From NCBI RefSeq assembly GCF_003258515.1, contig NZ_QGEH01000001.1, positions 2,666,001 to 2,730,000 on the forward strand: a stretch of DNA of 64,000 bases, in the 5' to 3' direction. This document shows, in pieces, positions 54,217 through 63,910 of this stretch (positions within the stretch are counted from its first letter, which is position 1; every line of letters begins with the position of its first letter). The position numbers and the translations under genes were made by a program. The DNA is from Marinobacter bohaiensis. Lineage in GTDB: Bacteria; Pseudomonadota; Gammaproteobacteria; Pseudomonadales; Oleiphilaceae. Below the pieces are notes generated by a model. That model saw nothing but the letters and a program-made list of their open reading frames with translations, ran no database searches and was not told the DNA's origin.

Positions 54217-55665
54217 ATGCTCAGGCGTACAAAAATCGTCGCCACACTCGGCCCGGCCACGGATTCTTCCGACTCGCTGGCCGCCATCATCGCCGCCGGC
54301 GTTGACGTCACCCGCCTCAATTTCTCCCATGGCAGCGCCGAGGACCACATCGACCGCGCCCGCCGGGTTCGCGAGACAGCCAAGGCTCAGGGTCGCTTCG
54401 TGGCCCTGCTGGCCGACCTGCAGGGGCCCAAGCTGCGCATCGCCCGCTTTGCGGAGAACAAGATCACGCTGCAGGCCGGGCAGACTTTCGTGCTGGACGC
54501 CGCCATGGACAAGGAGGCCGGCGACAGCGAGCGCGTGGGCATCGACTACGAACAGTTGATCGACGACGTGAAGCCGGGCGACATCCTGGTGCTGGACGAC
54601 GGCCGCATCGAGATGGAAGTGGAGTCGGTGGACGACCACAGCATCGCCTCGCGCGTGCTGATCGGCGGCCCCCTGTCAAACAACAAGGGCCTGAACAAGC
54701 GCGGCGGCGGCCTGTCAGCCGACGCCCTGACCGAGAAGGACAAACAGGACATCAAGACCGCTGCGGCGCTCAATGCCGACTACGTGGCGGTGTCCTTCGT
54801 GCGCACGGCGGACGACATGCATACCGCCCGCACCCTGCTGCGCGAGGCCGGCTCGAACGCCGCGCTGGTGGCCAAGATCGAACGCGCCGAGCTGGCCCAC
54901 AACCCGGAACAGCTGGATGCCGTTATCGAAGCGTCGGACGCGGTGATGGTGGCACGCGGCGACCTGGCCGTGGAAATCGGTGACGCCGAGCTGGTCGGCG
55001 TGCAGAAACACATCATCAACCGGGCCCGCAGCCTGGATCGCGTGGTGATCACCGCCACCCAGATGATGGAATCGATGATCGAGAACCCGATGCCGACCCG
55101 GGCGGAAGTCTCTGACGTGGCCAACGCGGTGATGGACTACACCGACGCCGTCATGCTGTCGGCGGAAACCGCCGTGGGCGACTACCCCAAGGAAGCCGTG
55201 GAATCCATGGTGCGCATTTGCCTGGGCGCGGAAAAGCAGCCCTCCATGCACCAGTCCAAGCACCGCATCCACGAGAGCATGGAGCGGGTGGACGAAGCTA
55301 TTGCCCTGTCGGCGATGTACGCGGCCAACCACCTGGAAGGCGTGACCGCCATCATTTGCCTGACGGAAACCGGGGCAACACCGCTGCTGATGTCGCGCAT
55401 CAAGTCGAGTCTGCCGATTTTTGCCCTGTCCCGGCACCACAGCACCCAGCACAAGGTGGCGCTGTACCGCGGTGTGCAAACCGTGCCGTTCGACTCCAAG
55501 CCGATGCCCAATGAAGAAATCAACGCCCGCGCCGTGGAAGAACTGATCGAGCGCGGCGTGGTCCGGGACGGCGACCTGGTGGTGATGACCAAGGGCGATT
55601 ACGTCAACGCCCAGGGCGGCACCAACACCATGAAAATCCTGCGCGTGGGCTCAACGATCCAGTAA
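54217..55665 (+). CDS. pyk: Pyruvate kinase
   Basis: 482 residues from ATG 54217 (AGAGGA upstream; the frame extends back into gap). [15 protein letters not shown] is the N-terminal signature, NFSHG and the [12 protein letters not shown] segment bind metal and phosphoenolpyruvate, and [28 protein letters not shown] is the active-site helix. The C-terminal allosteric domain is complete. It lies 113 bases after gap and is probably co-transcribed. Confidence 0.97.
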   Translation: MLRRTKIVATLGPATDSSDSLAAIIAAGVDVTRLNFSHGSAEDHIDRARRVRETAKAQGRFVALLADLQGPKLRIARFAENKITLQAGQTFVLDAAMDKEAGDSERVGIDYEQLIDDVKPGDILVLDDGRIEMEVESVDDHSIASRVLIGGPLSNNKGLNKRGGGLSADALTEKDKQDIKTAAALNADYVAVSFVRTADDMHTARTLLREAGSNAALVAKIERAELAHNPEQLDAVIEASDAVMVARGDLAVEIGDAELVGVQKHIINRARSLDRVVITATQMMESMIENPMPTRAEVSDVANAVMDYTDAVMLSAETAVGDYPKEAVESMVRICLGAEKQPSMHQSKHRIHESMERVDEAIALSAMYAANHLEGVTAIICLTETGATPLLMSRIKSSLPIFALSRHHSTQHKVALYRGVQTVPFDSKPMPNEEINARAVEELIERGVVRDGDLVVMTKGDYVNAQGGTNTMKILRVGSTIQ

Positions 55666-55722
55666 GCCCCGCTCACTCTCTCTTAATTGACGACTGCGTG
55701 GTGCTCCAACCATCGTAGACTT

Positions 55723-55762
55723 GGCGGCCTGGCTTGTTCCGTTGGTCAGGCTGCCCTTTTTC
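55723..55762 (+). terminator. Terminator after pyk
   Basis: GGCGGCCTG pairs with CAGGCTGCC (one G-T wobble), followed by CTTTTTCCCC. It starts 57 bases past the pyk stop. Confidence 0.7.
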
Positions 55763-55938
55763 CCCTCTTTTCTCTCTCGCACAGCCGCCCTGCTCCAACC
55801 TGTCGGCACCTTTCAGCACTTTCCGAAAAAAGACGCCCCTAAACCAGCTCCACATACCGCAGATACTGGCTAACGCACGTGCCGCATGACCTGAAAATGC
55901 GTTGGCCCGTTTCGACAGCCCCGCATCAGCCCGCCCAG

Positions 55939-55967
55939 TTGACTTAATAGAGTAAAAGCTCTAAATA
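55939..55967 (+). promoter_or_regulatory. Possible promoter of the SCP2-like/alcohol dehydrogenase pair
   Basis: TTGACT (55939-55944) is followed after 17 bases by a poor -10 (TAAATA) within an AT-rich stretch that holds a small TAGAG/CTCTA inverted repeat. In the 336-base gap 55666-56001 I otherwise see only the pyk terminator. Confidence 0.35.
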
Positions 55968-56001
55968 TTGATTAACACCACAACAACACGGGTAGAGCAC
56001 C

Positions 56002-56550
56002 ATGCAAGGCAAGGCATTCAGACCGATGGCGCTGCAGGCCAGGCGCCTGTATGTGGAGTTGATGTTCCAGGTGATGGGACGCGCGTTGCAGGGCATCAGC
56101 GAAGTCGACGAAACCGCGCGGGAGGAAGCCCGGGCGCTGCCGGTGGGTTTCCTGTTCGAGATGAAAGTCCGGCCCAACGGCCCGGCCCTGGTGATTGAGC
56201 ACATTGGCGACGGCCAATTCCGTTTTCACGGCGACGAATCGCCCCGACCGGTGGACCTGTCCATCGAATTCAAGCACATCGCCCACGCGTTCCTGGTGGT
56301 CTCGTTTCAGGAGAAGACCTCCGTGGCCTTTGCCAACGACCGTATGCTGGTGGACGGCGACATCGGCTACGCCATCCGTATGACGCGCATCCTCAACCGC
56401 CTGGAGGCCTTTATCCTGCCCAAGCTGGTGGCCAAACGCGCGGTCAAGGAATACCCGGCCAACCTCAAGCTGCCGGAAAAAATACTCAGTGCCGCCCGCA
56501 TCTACCTCAAAGTGGCGGGCCAATTCCTGGAGACAGCGAGAGCATCATGA
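56002..56550 (+). CDS. SCP2-like protein paired with an alcohol dehydrogenase
   Basis: 182 residues, no signal peptide. The centre (about 50-125) resembles an SCP2 lipid-carrier fold: VDLSIEFKHIAHAFLVVSF, QEKTSVAFANDRMLVDGDIGYAIRMTRIL. The C-terminal helix is basic. Its stop overlaps the next gene by four bases (ATGA), so the two products are made together. A role in handling a hydrophobic alcohol or aldehyde for the dehydrogenase is inferred, not known. Confidence 0.65.
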   Translation: MQGKAFRPMALQARRLYVELMFQVMGRALQGISEVDETAREEARALPVGFLFEMKVRPNGPALVIEHIGDGQFRFHGDESPRPVDLSIEFKHIAHAFLVVSFQEKTSVAFANDRMLVDGDIGYAIRMTRILNRLEAFILPKLVAKRAVKEYPANLKLPEKILSAARIYLKVAGQFLETARAS

Positions 56551-57734
56551 GCCAGAACTACTACGAGTTTTTCTGTCCGGTCAAAGTCATCGCCGGCAAA
56601 GCTGCGCTGGAGCACATTCCCTACGAATTATCCGGGCTTGCCGCCGGCCGCCCCATGCTGATTACCGACAAGGGCGTTCGCGCCGCCGGCCTGCTGGATC
56701 CGGTCATCGAAGCCTGCGAGGAAGGCGGCCAGGACATCGTCACCATCTACGACGATGTACCGCCGGACTCCTCCACCCATGTGGTCAGGGACATCGCCGG
56801 CATCTACCGCAGCGAGCAATGCGACTCCATCATTGCCGTGGGCGGCGGATCGGCCATCGACACCGCGAAGGCGGTCAATATCCTGGTGTCCGAAGGCGGT
56901 GACGATCTGTCCACCTACGCCGGCGCCGGCGTCCTCAAGCACCCACTGAAACCCTTCTTCGTGGTGCCCACCACCGCCGGCACCGGGTCGGAGGTGACCT
57001 CGGTCGCCGTGATTGCCGATACCGCCAAATCCGTCAAACTGCCGTTTACGTCCTCTTTCCTGCTGCCCAATGCGGCGATCATCGATCCGCGCATGACCCT
57101 GACACTGCCGCCGCACATTACCGCGGCCACAGGGATGGACGCCCTGACCCACGCCACCGAAGCCTTCACCTGCATGGCCAAGAACCCGCTGAGCGACGCC
57201 TATGCCACAGCGGCCATCAGGAAAATCAGCGGCAACCTGCTGACTGTGATGGATAACCCCAAAAATGCCGATGCCCGCCTGGAACTGGCCCAGGCCTCCA
57301 CCATGGCCGGCATCGCCTTCTCCAACTCCATGGTGGGCCTGGTGCACGCGCTGGGTCACGCCACCGGCGCAATCTGCCACCTGCCCCACGGCCTGTGCAT
57401 GAGTCTGTACCTGCCCTACGCCCTGGAGTACAACCTGGACACCATCCGCGAGCCACTGAGCGAACTGCTGCTCTACATGGCCGGCCCCGACGTTTACGCG
57501 ACCACACCGGCCAACCGCCGTGCCGAGGAATGCATCTCGACCATCCGCAAGTTGCGCGACGACCTCTACCGCCGCTGCCAACTGCCGCGCACGCTGCAGG
57601 AAACCGGCAAGGTGGAGGCCGAACAGCTCGAACAGATCGCCCGCACGGCGCTGGATGATGGCTCCATCATGTTCAACCCGCGGGAGGTGACACTGGATGA
57701 CGCCATGGCCGTACTCAAACGCGCCTGGGGCTGA
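56547..57734 (+). CDS. Iron-type alcohol dehydrogenase
   Basis: Group III (FucO/AdhE-like) NAD(P)-dependent dehydrogenase of 395 residues. The GGGSAID loop binds nucleotide and PTTAGTGSEVT follows. The four metal ligands match FucO spacing: Asp198 and His202 in GMDALTHATEAF, His267 in GLVHALGHATGA and His281 in HLPHGL. No signal peptide, so cytoplasmic. The substrate is likely a primary alcohol or aldehyde. It overlaps the SCP2-like gene by four bases. Confidence 0.92.
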   Translation: MSQNYYEFFCPVKVIAGKAALEHIPYELSGLAAGRPMLITDKGVRAAGLLDPVIEACEEGGQDIVTIYDDVPPDSSTHVVRDIAGIYRSEQCDSIIAVGGGSAIDTAKAVNILVSEGGDDLSTYAGAGVLKHPLKPFFVVPTTAGTGSEVTSVAVIADTAKSVKLPFTSSFLLPNAAIIDPRMTLTLPPHITAATGMDALTHATEAFTCMAKNPLSDAYATAAIRKISGNLLTVMDNPKNADARLELAQASTMAGIAFSNSMVGLVHALGHATGAICHLPHGLCMSLYLPYALEYNLDTIREPLSELLLYMAGPDVYATTPANRRAEECISTIRKLRDDLYRRCQLPRTLQETGKVEAEQLEQIARTALDDGSIMFNPREVTLDDAMAVLKRAWG

Positions 57735-57912
57735 ACACCGATGGCGGCCCGGCGGCCAACACCGGGTCCGCCCGAATTGCAATGACGGGAACTGACAACA
57801 AGACGACATCTGTCATATCTGGCAAACTTGCGGCAATGGCAGGGATAGGCCTAAAAACGATAAAGCGCCGGAAAATTCGACCGATCGAGGATCGATCATC
57901 GCCCTTTCCGGC

Positions 57913-58698
57913 ATGGTTTTGCAGGCTAGACCACTCATGCTGCGAGTATTCCTTCGCTCGGCCTTCGTGCTGGCGACGCTATTGATCGCCCACACGCCCG
58001 CAGCGGCAGACACCGGAAACGACCACGTCCTCAAGTTCAACGTATCCCCCGCCGGCTACCCGCCTTACATCATCGTCGATGACAAACAGGTTTCCGGCAT
58101 CGTCTGGGATGTGATCACCAGCGTTTGCGAGCGCCTGGACTACCGGGTCGAACCTCACATGATCCCGCGCAAACGGGTCGATCGCATGCTGCTCGAAGGC
58201 TACATCGACGCCACGGCGCGGGCCCGGGAATGGACCGCCCACCCGGAGCATTTCGTGTTCTCCGCGCCCATCGTGCGGGTGCGTGAAGTCTTCTTCACGG
58301 TCGACGGCGCGCCATTTGACTACCAGGTGCCGGCGGACCTGCAGGGCATGACCGTGCTCACCCACCTGGGCTACCGCTACCCCTACCTGAAAGAGATGTT
58401 CGAGTCCGGACGCGCCCAGCGCTTCGACGTGCCCAAGGACCGGGATATTTTCAGCTACCTGCTCTACGGCGAGGACCGTTTCGACGTCGCGATTGCCGAC
58501 GAACTCGTGGGCCACTGGCTGATCCGAGAGAACGGCTGGAAAGGTCGCTTCAATACCAGTGTCAACGCGCTCACCGACTTCGGGCTGCGCCTAATGGTCC
58601 GCCCCGGTATCGCCGGCTTCGCCGACGACTTCGACCGGGAACTGGAAGCGCTGCGCGCCAGCGGCGAGCTGGATCGTATCATCACCAGCTACCGCTGA
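57913..58698 (+). CDS. Periplasmic family 3 solute-binding protein
   Basis: 261 residues with a signal peptide ending HTPAAAD; ATGs at 57913 and 57937 are both possible. The mature protein is a SBP_bac_3 fold (FNVSPAGYPPYIIVDDKQVSGIVWDVI, later DRFDVAIADELVG). No transporter genes adjoin it, so it may be an orphan binding or sensory protein. Nothing in the binding residues identifies a ligand. The 178-base gap before it shows no clear promoter. Confidence 0.78.
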   Translation: MVLQARPLMLRVFLRSAFVLATLLIAHTPAAADTGNDHVLKFNVSPAGYPPYIIVDDKQVSGIVWDVITSVCERLDYRVEPHMIPRKRVDRMLLEGYIDATARAREWTAHPEHFVFSAPIVRVREVFFTVDGAPFDYQVPADLQGMTVLTHLGYRYPYLKEMFESGRAQRFDVPKDRDIFSYLLYGEDRFDVAIADELVGHWLIRENGWKGRFNTSVNALTDFGLRLMVRPGIAGFADDFDRELEALRASGELDRIITSYR

Positions 58699-58707
58699 CC
58701 TCGCTCG

Positions 58708-61194
58708 TCACTCGAGGCGCCGCAGCAACAACATGGGCGAGACCCGCAACACCGGATTGAGCTGCCAGCGACCAAACACCGCCAGCACCGCGGCACTGAC
58801 CAGAGGCAACATCACCACCACCTGCCAGTGCCATTGGAAGGTCCCCTGGAACATCCGATACTGCAGTGCCCAGACGGCCACTTCCGCCGCGACCACGCCG
58901 AGAATCCCGGCAAACGCCCCCAGCAGCGCGAATTCCAGCATCGTGCTGTTCACCAGCAGCCGCTGGCGCCCGCCCAGGGTACGCAGTAGCGCGCCCTCGC
59001 GCTGGCGATCCTGCAGCGTGGCGCTGACGACCGCCGCCATGACCACCACGGCCGCCGCCAGGATCATCGCCAGGATGGCCTCGATGGCCTGGGTCACCTG
59101 CTGCACGATCTCGCGGATGCGGTCGATGATGTGGTCGATCTCCAACACCGAAATGGTCGGGAACTGGCGGGTGAAGTCGTTCAGGATCGGCTTACGCGAC
59201 GGGTCCAGATGGAAGCTGGTGATCCAGGTGGCCGGCAACCCGTCCAGTGCGCCACCCGGCGGGAACGCCATGTAGAAGTTGGGTTTCATGCTGTCCCACT
59301 GCACCGTGCGCACGCTGGTGACCGGCTGCTCGATGGTCTGGGAGCCGATGGTGAAGCCCAGCCGATCTCCCAGATCCACGCCCAGCTCGCTTGCCAGCTC
59401 TGCCTCGATCGATAGCCCCTCGGTCGCCTCCGGCGCGAACCACTGTCCGCGTACGATGCGGTTATCGTCCGGCAGGTCCTCCATCCAGGTCAGGTTCAGC
59501 TCGCGGTTCAGGGCACCAACGCTCTGATCCTTGCTCACCACCTCGCGCACCGGTTCGCCGTTGATGGTGGTCAGACGGCCGCGCACCATCGGGTACAGGG
59601 TATCGGTGGACAGGTCGTGACCGTCCAGGAAGCCGCGTACGTCACCCACCGCTTCCGGGCCGATGTTGATCAGGAAATGGTTGGGCGCGTCCTCGGGCAA
59701 TTGCGCCTGCCAGTCGTCCAGCAGGGACGAGCGCACCAGGATCAGCGTGGCCGCCAGCATGAGCGTCATCGAGAACACGGCAATCTGGGACAGACTGGCC
59801 TTGCGGTGGCGATACAGCCCCACCAGCGCCAACCGCCAGGCGTTGCCGCCACCGACGATCCGGCGCAGGCCCAGCACCAGCAGCCAGCCCAGCACGCCGA
59901 GCACCGACAGCAGAGCCGCCAGACCACCCAACAGGGCAAGCACCAGCCAGATTTCCCCGGCGTAGAGCCAGACCAGTCCGAAGATCGCCACCAGGGCAAT
60001 CAGGCCGTCCCGCAGCACGCCGCGTCCGGCCTCCCCCGGCTGGGCCCGCAGCACCCGCATAGCCGGCACCTGGCGCAGCCGCTGGATAGGCGGAAACGCG
60101 AACGCCAACAATGCCACCAGCGCGGTGATCAGCGCCGGCCCCAGCGCGAGAAGGTCAACGCTGTAGTCCGCGTCCCGCTCCAGCAGTTCGGCGGTCAACG
60201 ATGCCAGCCCCCAGAAGATCGGCAACGCCACCAGGATGCCCAGCGCGGTGCCCACGACGCCCCAGAGCACCAGCCGCCCCAGGTACATCCGGCTGATCCG
60301 GCGCCCGGGGACGCCCAGGGTCTTGAGCAGGGCCACGGTATCGCGCTGGCCCATCGCGTACTGGCGACTGGCCACCGCCACAGCGACCGCCGCCAGCAAC
60401 ACCGCCAGGCTGCCGCCCAGCAACAGGAAACGACGCGCCTTGCTCAGTGAATCCGACAGCGCTTCGCCATCCTCAATGCTTTCCCATTCGTGACTGGGCC
60501 CGAAGCGCGGCTGCAGCCAGGCGTAGAAGGCATCCAGGGCATCGGATTCGCCGGCGAACAGATTGACGTACTCAACCCGGCTACCCTGCTGGATCACACC
60601 GGTGCTGGCCACGTCGTCGGCGTGCATCATGATGCGCGGCGCCAGCGCCGACATGCTGAAGCCGCCGTCCGGTTCGCGGATCAACAGCCCGCTGACCGTC
60701 AGCGAGCGGTTGCCGACTTCCACCTGGCCGCCGATGTCCAGATCCAGCAGGCGCAGCAGACGCGGATTGACCCAGACCTCACCGGGCGCCGGGCCATGCC
60801 CCACCATCTGGCGGGACGCATCAGGGCCGGTCTGGAACTCGACTTCCCCGCGCAGCGGATAAGCGTCACTGACCGCCTTGACCGACACCAACTGGAAGTT
60901 GCCGGCGCCAAACACCATGGTGGAGAACTCCACCATCCTGGCGGTGGCGATGCCGCGGCGTTCGGCTTCGTCCCGCCAGGTTTGGGGAATGGGCTCGCCG
61001 TTCTCGCTCTCCAGTTGACGGTCGCCGGCCAGGAAGGCGCTGGCCGAGGTGACCAGGGTGCGCTCCAGGTGGCTGGCGTAAAGGGCGATGGTGGCCACCG
61101 TGGCCACCGCGATCACCAGGGCCGCCACCAGCACCCGCACGTCGCGCTGGCGCCAGTCCCGGCCGGTGTGGGAGAGGCTTGATCCCTGACTCAT
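58708..61194 (-). CDS. ybbP: FtsX-family ABC permease (YbbP-like)
   Basis: 828 residues with about ten transmembrane helices: one near the N-terminus, a periplasmic MacB-like domain (about 45-245), a block of helices (about 255-490), a second periplasmic domain (about 500-690) and three final helices. This duplicated FtsX layout is that of E. coli YbbP. It overlaps its ATPase partner ybbA by four bases. Such systems are thought to move or extract lipophilic substrates; the substrate is not established. Confidence 0.9.
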   Translation of the reverse strand: MSQGSSLSHTGRDWRQRDVRVLVAALVIAVATVATIALYASHLERTLVTSASAFLAGDRQLESENGEPIPQTWRDEAERRGIATARMVEFSTMVFGAGNFQLVSVKAVSDAYPLRGEVEFQTGPDASRQMVGHGPAPGEVWVNPRLLRLLDLDIGGQVEVGNRSLTVSGLLIREPDGGFSMSALAPRIMMHADDVASTGVIQQGSRVEYVNLFAGESDALDAFYAWLQPRFGPSHEWESIEDGEALSDSLSKARRFLLLGGSLAVLLAAVAVAVASRQYAMGQRDTVALLKTLGVPGRRISRMYLGRLVLWGVVGTALGILVALPIFWGLASLTAELLERDADYSVDLLALGPALITALVALLAFAFPPIQRLRQVPAMRVLRAQPGEAGRGVLRDGLIALVAIFGLVWLYAGEIWLVLALLGGLAALLSVLGVLGWLLVLGLRRIVGGGNAWRLALVGLYRHRKASLSQIAVFSMTLMLAATLILVRSSLLDDWQAQLPEDAPNHFLINIGPEAVGDVRGFLDGHDLSTDTLYPMVRGRLTTINGEPVREVVSKDQSVGALNRELNLTWMEDLPDDNRIVRGQWFAPEATEGLSIEAELASELGVDLGDRLGFTIGSQTIEQPVTSVRTVQWDSMKPNFYMAFPPGGALDGLPATWITSFHLDPSRKPILNDFTRQFPTISVLEIDHIIDRIREIVQQVTQAIEAILAMILAAAVVVMAAVVSATLQDRQREGALLRTLGGRQRLLVNSTMLEFALLGAFAGILGVVAAEVAVWALQYRMFQGTFQWHWQVVVMLPLVSAAVLAVFGRWQLNPVLRVSPMLLLRRLE

Positions 61195-61904
61195 GAAACC
61201 GCCGCCTCCGGTGCCGTCGTGGCGGCCGGCTCGGTCAGCTCACCCGCATCAATATGGAACTGACGCTGGCAGCGGGCGGCCAGTTGCTCATCGTGAGTCA
61301 CCATCACCAGCGTGGTGCCCTGTTCGCGGTTCAACGCCATCAGCAGGTCGGATACCGCCTGGCCGGTGTTGTTGTCGAGATTGCCGGTGGGCTCGTCGGC
61401 GAACAGGATTCTGGGCCGCGCGGCGAACGCCCGGGCGATGGCAACGCGCTGCTGCTCGCCGCCGGACAGCTGGCGCGGGGTGTGCTCAAGCCGCTCGCCC
61501 AGCCCGACACGCTGCAACAGCTCCGTCGCCTGGCTCGCGGCATCGCTCTGCCCGGCCAGTTCCAGCGGCAGCATCACGTTCTCCAACGCGGTCAGCGCCG
61601 GCAGCAGCTGGAACGACTGGAACACGAAGCCGACCCGCTCGGCCCGCAGGCTGGCCCGCTCGTCCTCGCTGAGGCGGCTGATCGGCTGACCGTCGAGCTC
61701 GACCTGACCATGGCTCGGGGTATCCAGACCGGCCAGCAGGCCGAGCAGCGTCGTCTTGCCCGAGCCGGAACGGCCCACGATGGCCACTGACTCGCCCTTG
61801 CGGATCGACAGGTTGATGCCATGCAGGATGCGCAGAGAATCCTGCCCCAGATCCACTTCGTGGGTCAGGTCGGTTACCTTGAGTATGTCGTTCTCCGTTG
61901 CCAC
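61191..61904 (-). CDS. ybbA: ABC transporter ATPase (YbbA-like)
   Basis: 237-residue MacB/LolD-type ATPase. Walker A GRSGSGKTT (about 42-50), signature LSGGEQQRVAIARA and Walker B ILFADEPTGNLD are all intact, with the switch histidine in MVTHDEQLA. It partners YbbP, overlapping by four bases, and is divergent from tesA across 79 bases, a conserved gammaproteobacterial arrangement. Confidence 0.94.
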   Translation of the reverse strand: MATENDILKVTDLTHEVDLGQDSLRILHGINLSIRKGESVAIVGRSGSGKTTLLGLLAGLDTPSHGQVELDGQPISRLSEDERASLRAERVGFVFQSFQLLPALTALENVMLPLELAGQSDAASQATELLQRVGLGERLEHTPRQLSGGEQQRVAIARAFAARPRILFADEPTGNLDNNTGQAVSDLLMALNREQGTTLVMVTHDEQLAARCQRQFHIDAGELTEPAATTAPEAAVS

Positions 61905-61983
61905 GGAACCTCCTCGACGGTAGAACTGATTGGAATATCATCGGTCAATCGGCATGATCGACTGAGAATAGTTTTATCTGACA

Positions 61984-62640
61984 ATGGATACGGTATACAT
62001 GTTCCTGAGATCAATCACTTTTTACTTATTGACCCTATGCAGCCTGTTCACGATTGCCGTCCCGGCCGGCGCCTCGACCCTGCTGATCATGGGTGACAGC
62101 CTCAGTGCCAGCTACGGCGTCGACACGGAAAAAGCCTGGGTATCGCTCTTGCGGCAACGACTGGACCGCGAGGGATTCAGCCAGTGGACCGTGGCCAACG
62201 CCAGCATCAGCGGTGAAACCACCGACGGCGGCCTGCGCCGGTTACCCGGCCTGCTGGAGCAGCACGAACCCGAAGTGGTGATCATCGAGTTGGGCGGCAA
62301 CGACGGTCTAAGGGGCTTTCCGCCCAACGTCACCCAGGAAAACCTGGCCCGCATGACCGAACTGTCCCAGGCCGCCGGCGCCCGGGTCCTGCTGGTGGGC
62401 ATGCAGATGCCGCCGAACTACGGCGAGCGCTACACCAGGGCCTTCGCCGCCATCTACCCCACCATCGCCGAGAACAGCGGCGCCGAGCTGGTGCCGTTTT
62501 TCCTCGACGGCATCTACAACCGCGACGGCTTCATGCAGGACGACGGCATACACCCCACGGCAGCGGGCCAGCCGCAGCTGCTGGACAACGTCTGGCCGCA
62601 CCTGCACCCCATGCTACAGAATACGACCGGGGCCAACTGA
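61984..62640 (+). CDS. tesA: Arylesterase/acyl-CoA thioesterase I, SGNH hydrolase
   Basis: 218-residue precursor with a signal peptide ending PAGAS; ATGs at 61984 and 61999 are both possible. The catalytic serine is in LIMGDSLSASYG, the oxyanion residues are Gly/Asn in ELGGNDGLRG, and Asp/His come from DGIHPTAAGQ. The periplasmic enzyme hydrolyses thioesters, lysophospholipids and esters. It is divergent from ybbA-ybbP, suggesting a joint role in lipid turnover. Confidence 0.95.
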   Translation: MDTVYMFLRSITFYLLTLCSLFTIAVPAGASTLLIMGDSLSASYGVDTEKAWVSLLRQRLDREGFSQWTVANASISGETTDGGLRRLPGLLEQHEPEVVIIELGGNDGLRGFPPNVTQENLARMTELSQAAGARVLLVGMQMPPNYGERYTRAFAAIYPTIAENSGAELVPFFLDGIYNRDGFMQDDGIHPTAAGQPQLLDNVWPHLHPMLQNTTGAN

Positions 62641-62643
62641 AGA

Positions 62644-63657
62644 TCATTCAACAAGCCCGCGCAGGAAGCTCAGCGCCCGGCGTTCGGACCAGTAATAGCC
62701 GTCCCGGGCCACCTCCACGAAGCCCACATGGCCGCCCCAGCGCGGCACTTCCAGGGTCACCCAGGCCCCCAGCTTGCGGCGCCGCTCCGGGAAACAGGCC
62801 GGTGACAGGAAAGGGTCATCGGCGGCGTTGACGATCAGCGACGGCACCCGGATCTCGGGCAGCCGCGGCAGGCACGAGGCCTGGGCCCAGTAGTCCCGGG
62901 CGTCGCGGAAGCCGTGCAAAGGCGCCGTGTAGCGGTCATCAAACTGGTGAAAGTTGCGAATGTCGTCGAAGCCGTCCATGCGGATCTGGTCCGGGAACAG
63001 ACGCGCCTTTTCTTCCATCTTGATCCGCAGATCCCCCAGGAAGCGCTGCATATAGATCCGGCGGCTGCGCCAGCCCAGGACTTCGGCACTGCCGGCCAGG
63101 TCACAGGGCACGGAAAAGGTCACGGCGCCCCGGATACGGCTATCGATGCGCTCGCCCTGCTGGGCCAGGTAAAGCATGGTGAGGTTGCCGCCCATGGAAA
63201 AACCGGACAGCCCCAGATGCTGATACGCCGGCTCCGCCGCCAGCGCGTGCCGGACCACCACATCCAGGTCTTCCGTCGCGCCGCTGTGATAAAAACGCGG
63301 AAGCCGGTTCATGCGCCCGCCGCACGAGCGGAAATTCCAGGCCAGCACGTCCCAGCCGTCCGCCAGCAGGCCGCGCGCCAGGCCCTGGATATAGGGGCGC
63401 TGGCTGTGGCCCTCCAACCCGTGGGACAGAATTGCCAGCCGGTCGCTGCCCTGGCGGTACCAGTCCAGGTGGAGCTGGTCACCGTCGGGCGTATCCACCA
63501 CAGCGCTTTCCGGCTCGCTCAGCGCGACCCGCCGGAACAGCGTGGGCCATACCGACTGCAGGTGCCCGGAACGCAGCCACAGCGGCGGCCGATAGCTGCG
63601 CGCGGTGGAAACGAGAGTGGATGGCACGGGATAACTGCGGGAAAAATGACCGGTCAT
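62644..63657 (-). CDS. Alpha/beta hydrolase of the YheT family
   Basis: 337 residues. The nucleophile serine is in LSGFSMGGNLTMLYL (GxSxGGN), the N-terminal PPLWLRSGHLQSVWPTLFR is a YheT family mark, and ILSHGLEGHSQRPY is the oxyanion strand. Asp in IVNAADDPFLSP and a His near GGHVGFV complete the triad. No signal peptide. The substrate is unknown; E. coli YheT is an uncharacterised esterase. It converges with tesA three bases apart. Confidence 0.9.
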   Translation of the reverse strand: MTGHFSRSYPVPSTLVSTARSYRPPLWLRSGHLQSVWPTLFRRVALSEPESAVVDTPDGDQLHLDWYRQGSDRLAILSHGLEGHSQRPYIQGLARGLLADGWDVLAWNFRSCGGRMNRLPRFYHSGATEDLDVVVRHALAAEPAYQHLGLSGFSMGGNLTMLYLAQQGERIDSRIRGAVTFSVPCDLAGSAEVLGWRSRRIYMQRFLGDLRIKMEEKARLFPDQIRMDGFDDIRNFHQFDDRYTAPLHGFRDARDYWAQASCLPRLPEIRVPSLIVNAADDPFLSPACFPERRRKLGAWVTLEVPRWGGHVGFVEVARDGYYWSERRALSFLRGLVE

Positions 63658-63698
63658 GCTCGATGTTAACGTCCTGTGGCTTTTTCTGCCGGGAAGGC

Positions 63699-63734
63699 TT
63701 GACCCCTCCCCCCAACTTCCTTAATATGCGCGCC
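63699..63734 (+). promoter_or_regulatory. Promoter of tRNA-Asn with GC-rich discriminator
   Basis: TTGACC and TAATAT (63722-63727) are spaced by 17 bases, followed by GCGCGCC. The GC-rich discriminator is typical of stable-RNA promoters under stringent control and resembles the one in front of the tRNA-fMet operon. Confidence 0.75.
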
Positions 63735-63750
63735 TGCTGATCACAGCTGT

Positions 63751-63826
63751 TCCCCGATAGCTCAGTTGGTAGAGCAACGGACTGTTAATCCGTTTGTCGC
63801 TGGTTCGAGCCCAGCTCGGGGAGCCA
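63751..63826 (+). tRNA. tRNA-Asn (GTT)
   Basis: 76 bases with a full cloverleaf: acceptor TCCCCGA/TCGGGGA, anticodon GTT in the CGGACTGTTAATCCG arm, TTCGAGC in the T arm, discriminator G and encoded CCA. Confidence 0.97.
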
Positions 63827-63840
63827 CCGAATTCCGTCGA

Positions 63841-63864
63841 AAGGCCGCTCAATCGAGCGGCCTT
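63841..63864. terminator. Terminator after tRNA-Asn
   Basis: Perfect AAGGCCGCTC/GAGCGGCCTT stem around AATC, then TTGCG. It lies 14 bases past the tRNA and could also serve the convergent gene from the right. Confidence 0.85.
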
Positions 63865-63910
63865 TTGCGTTTCAGGCCGCCCATTTCCGTCTGAGCCGTC
63901 CGCAAACGGC

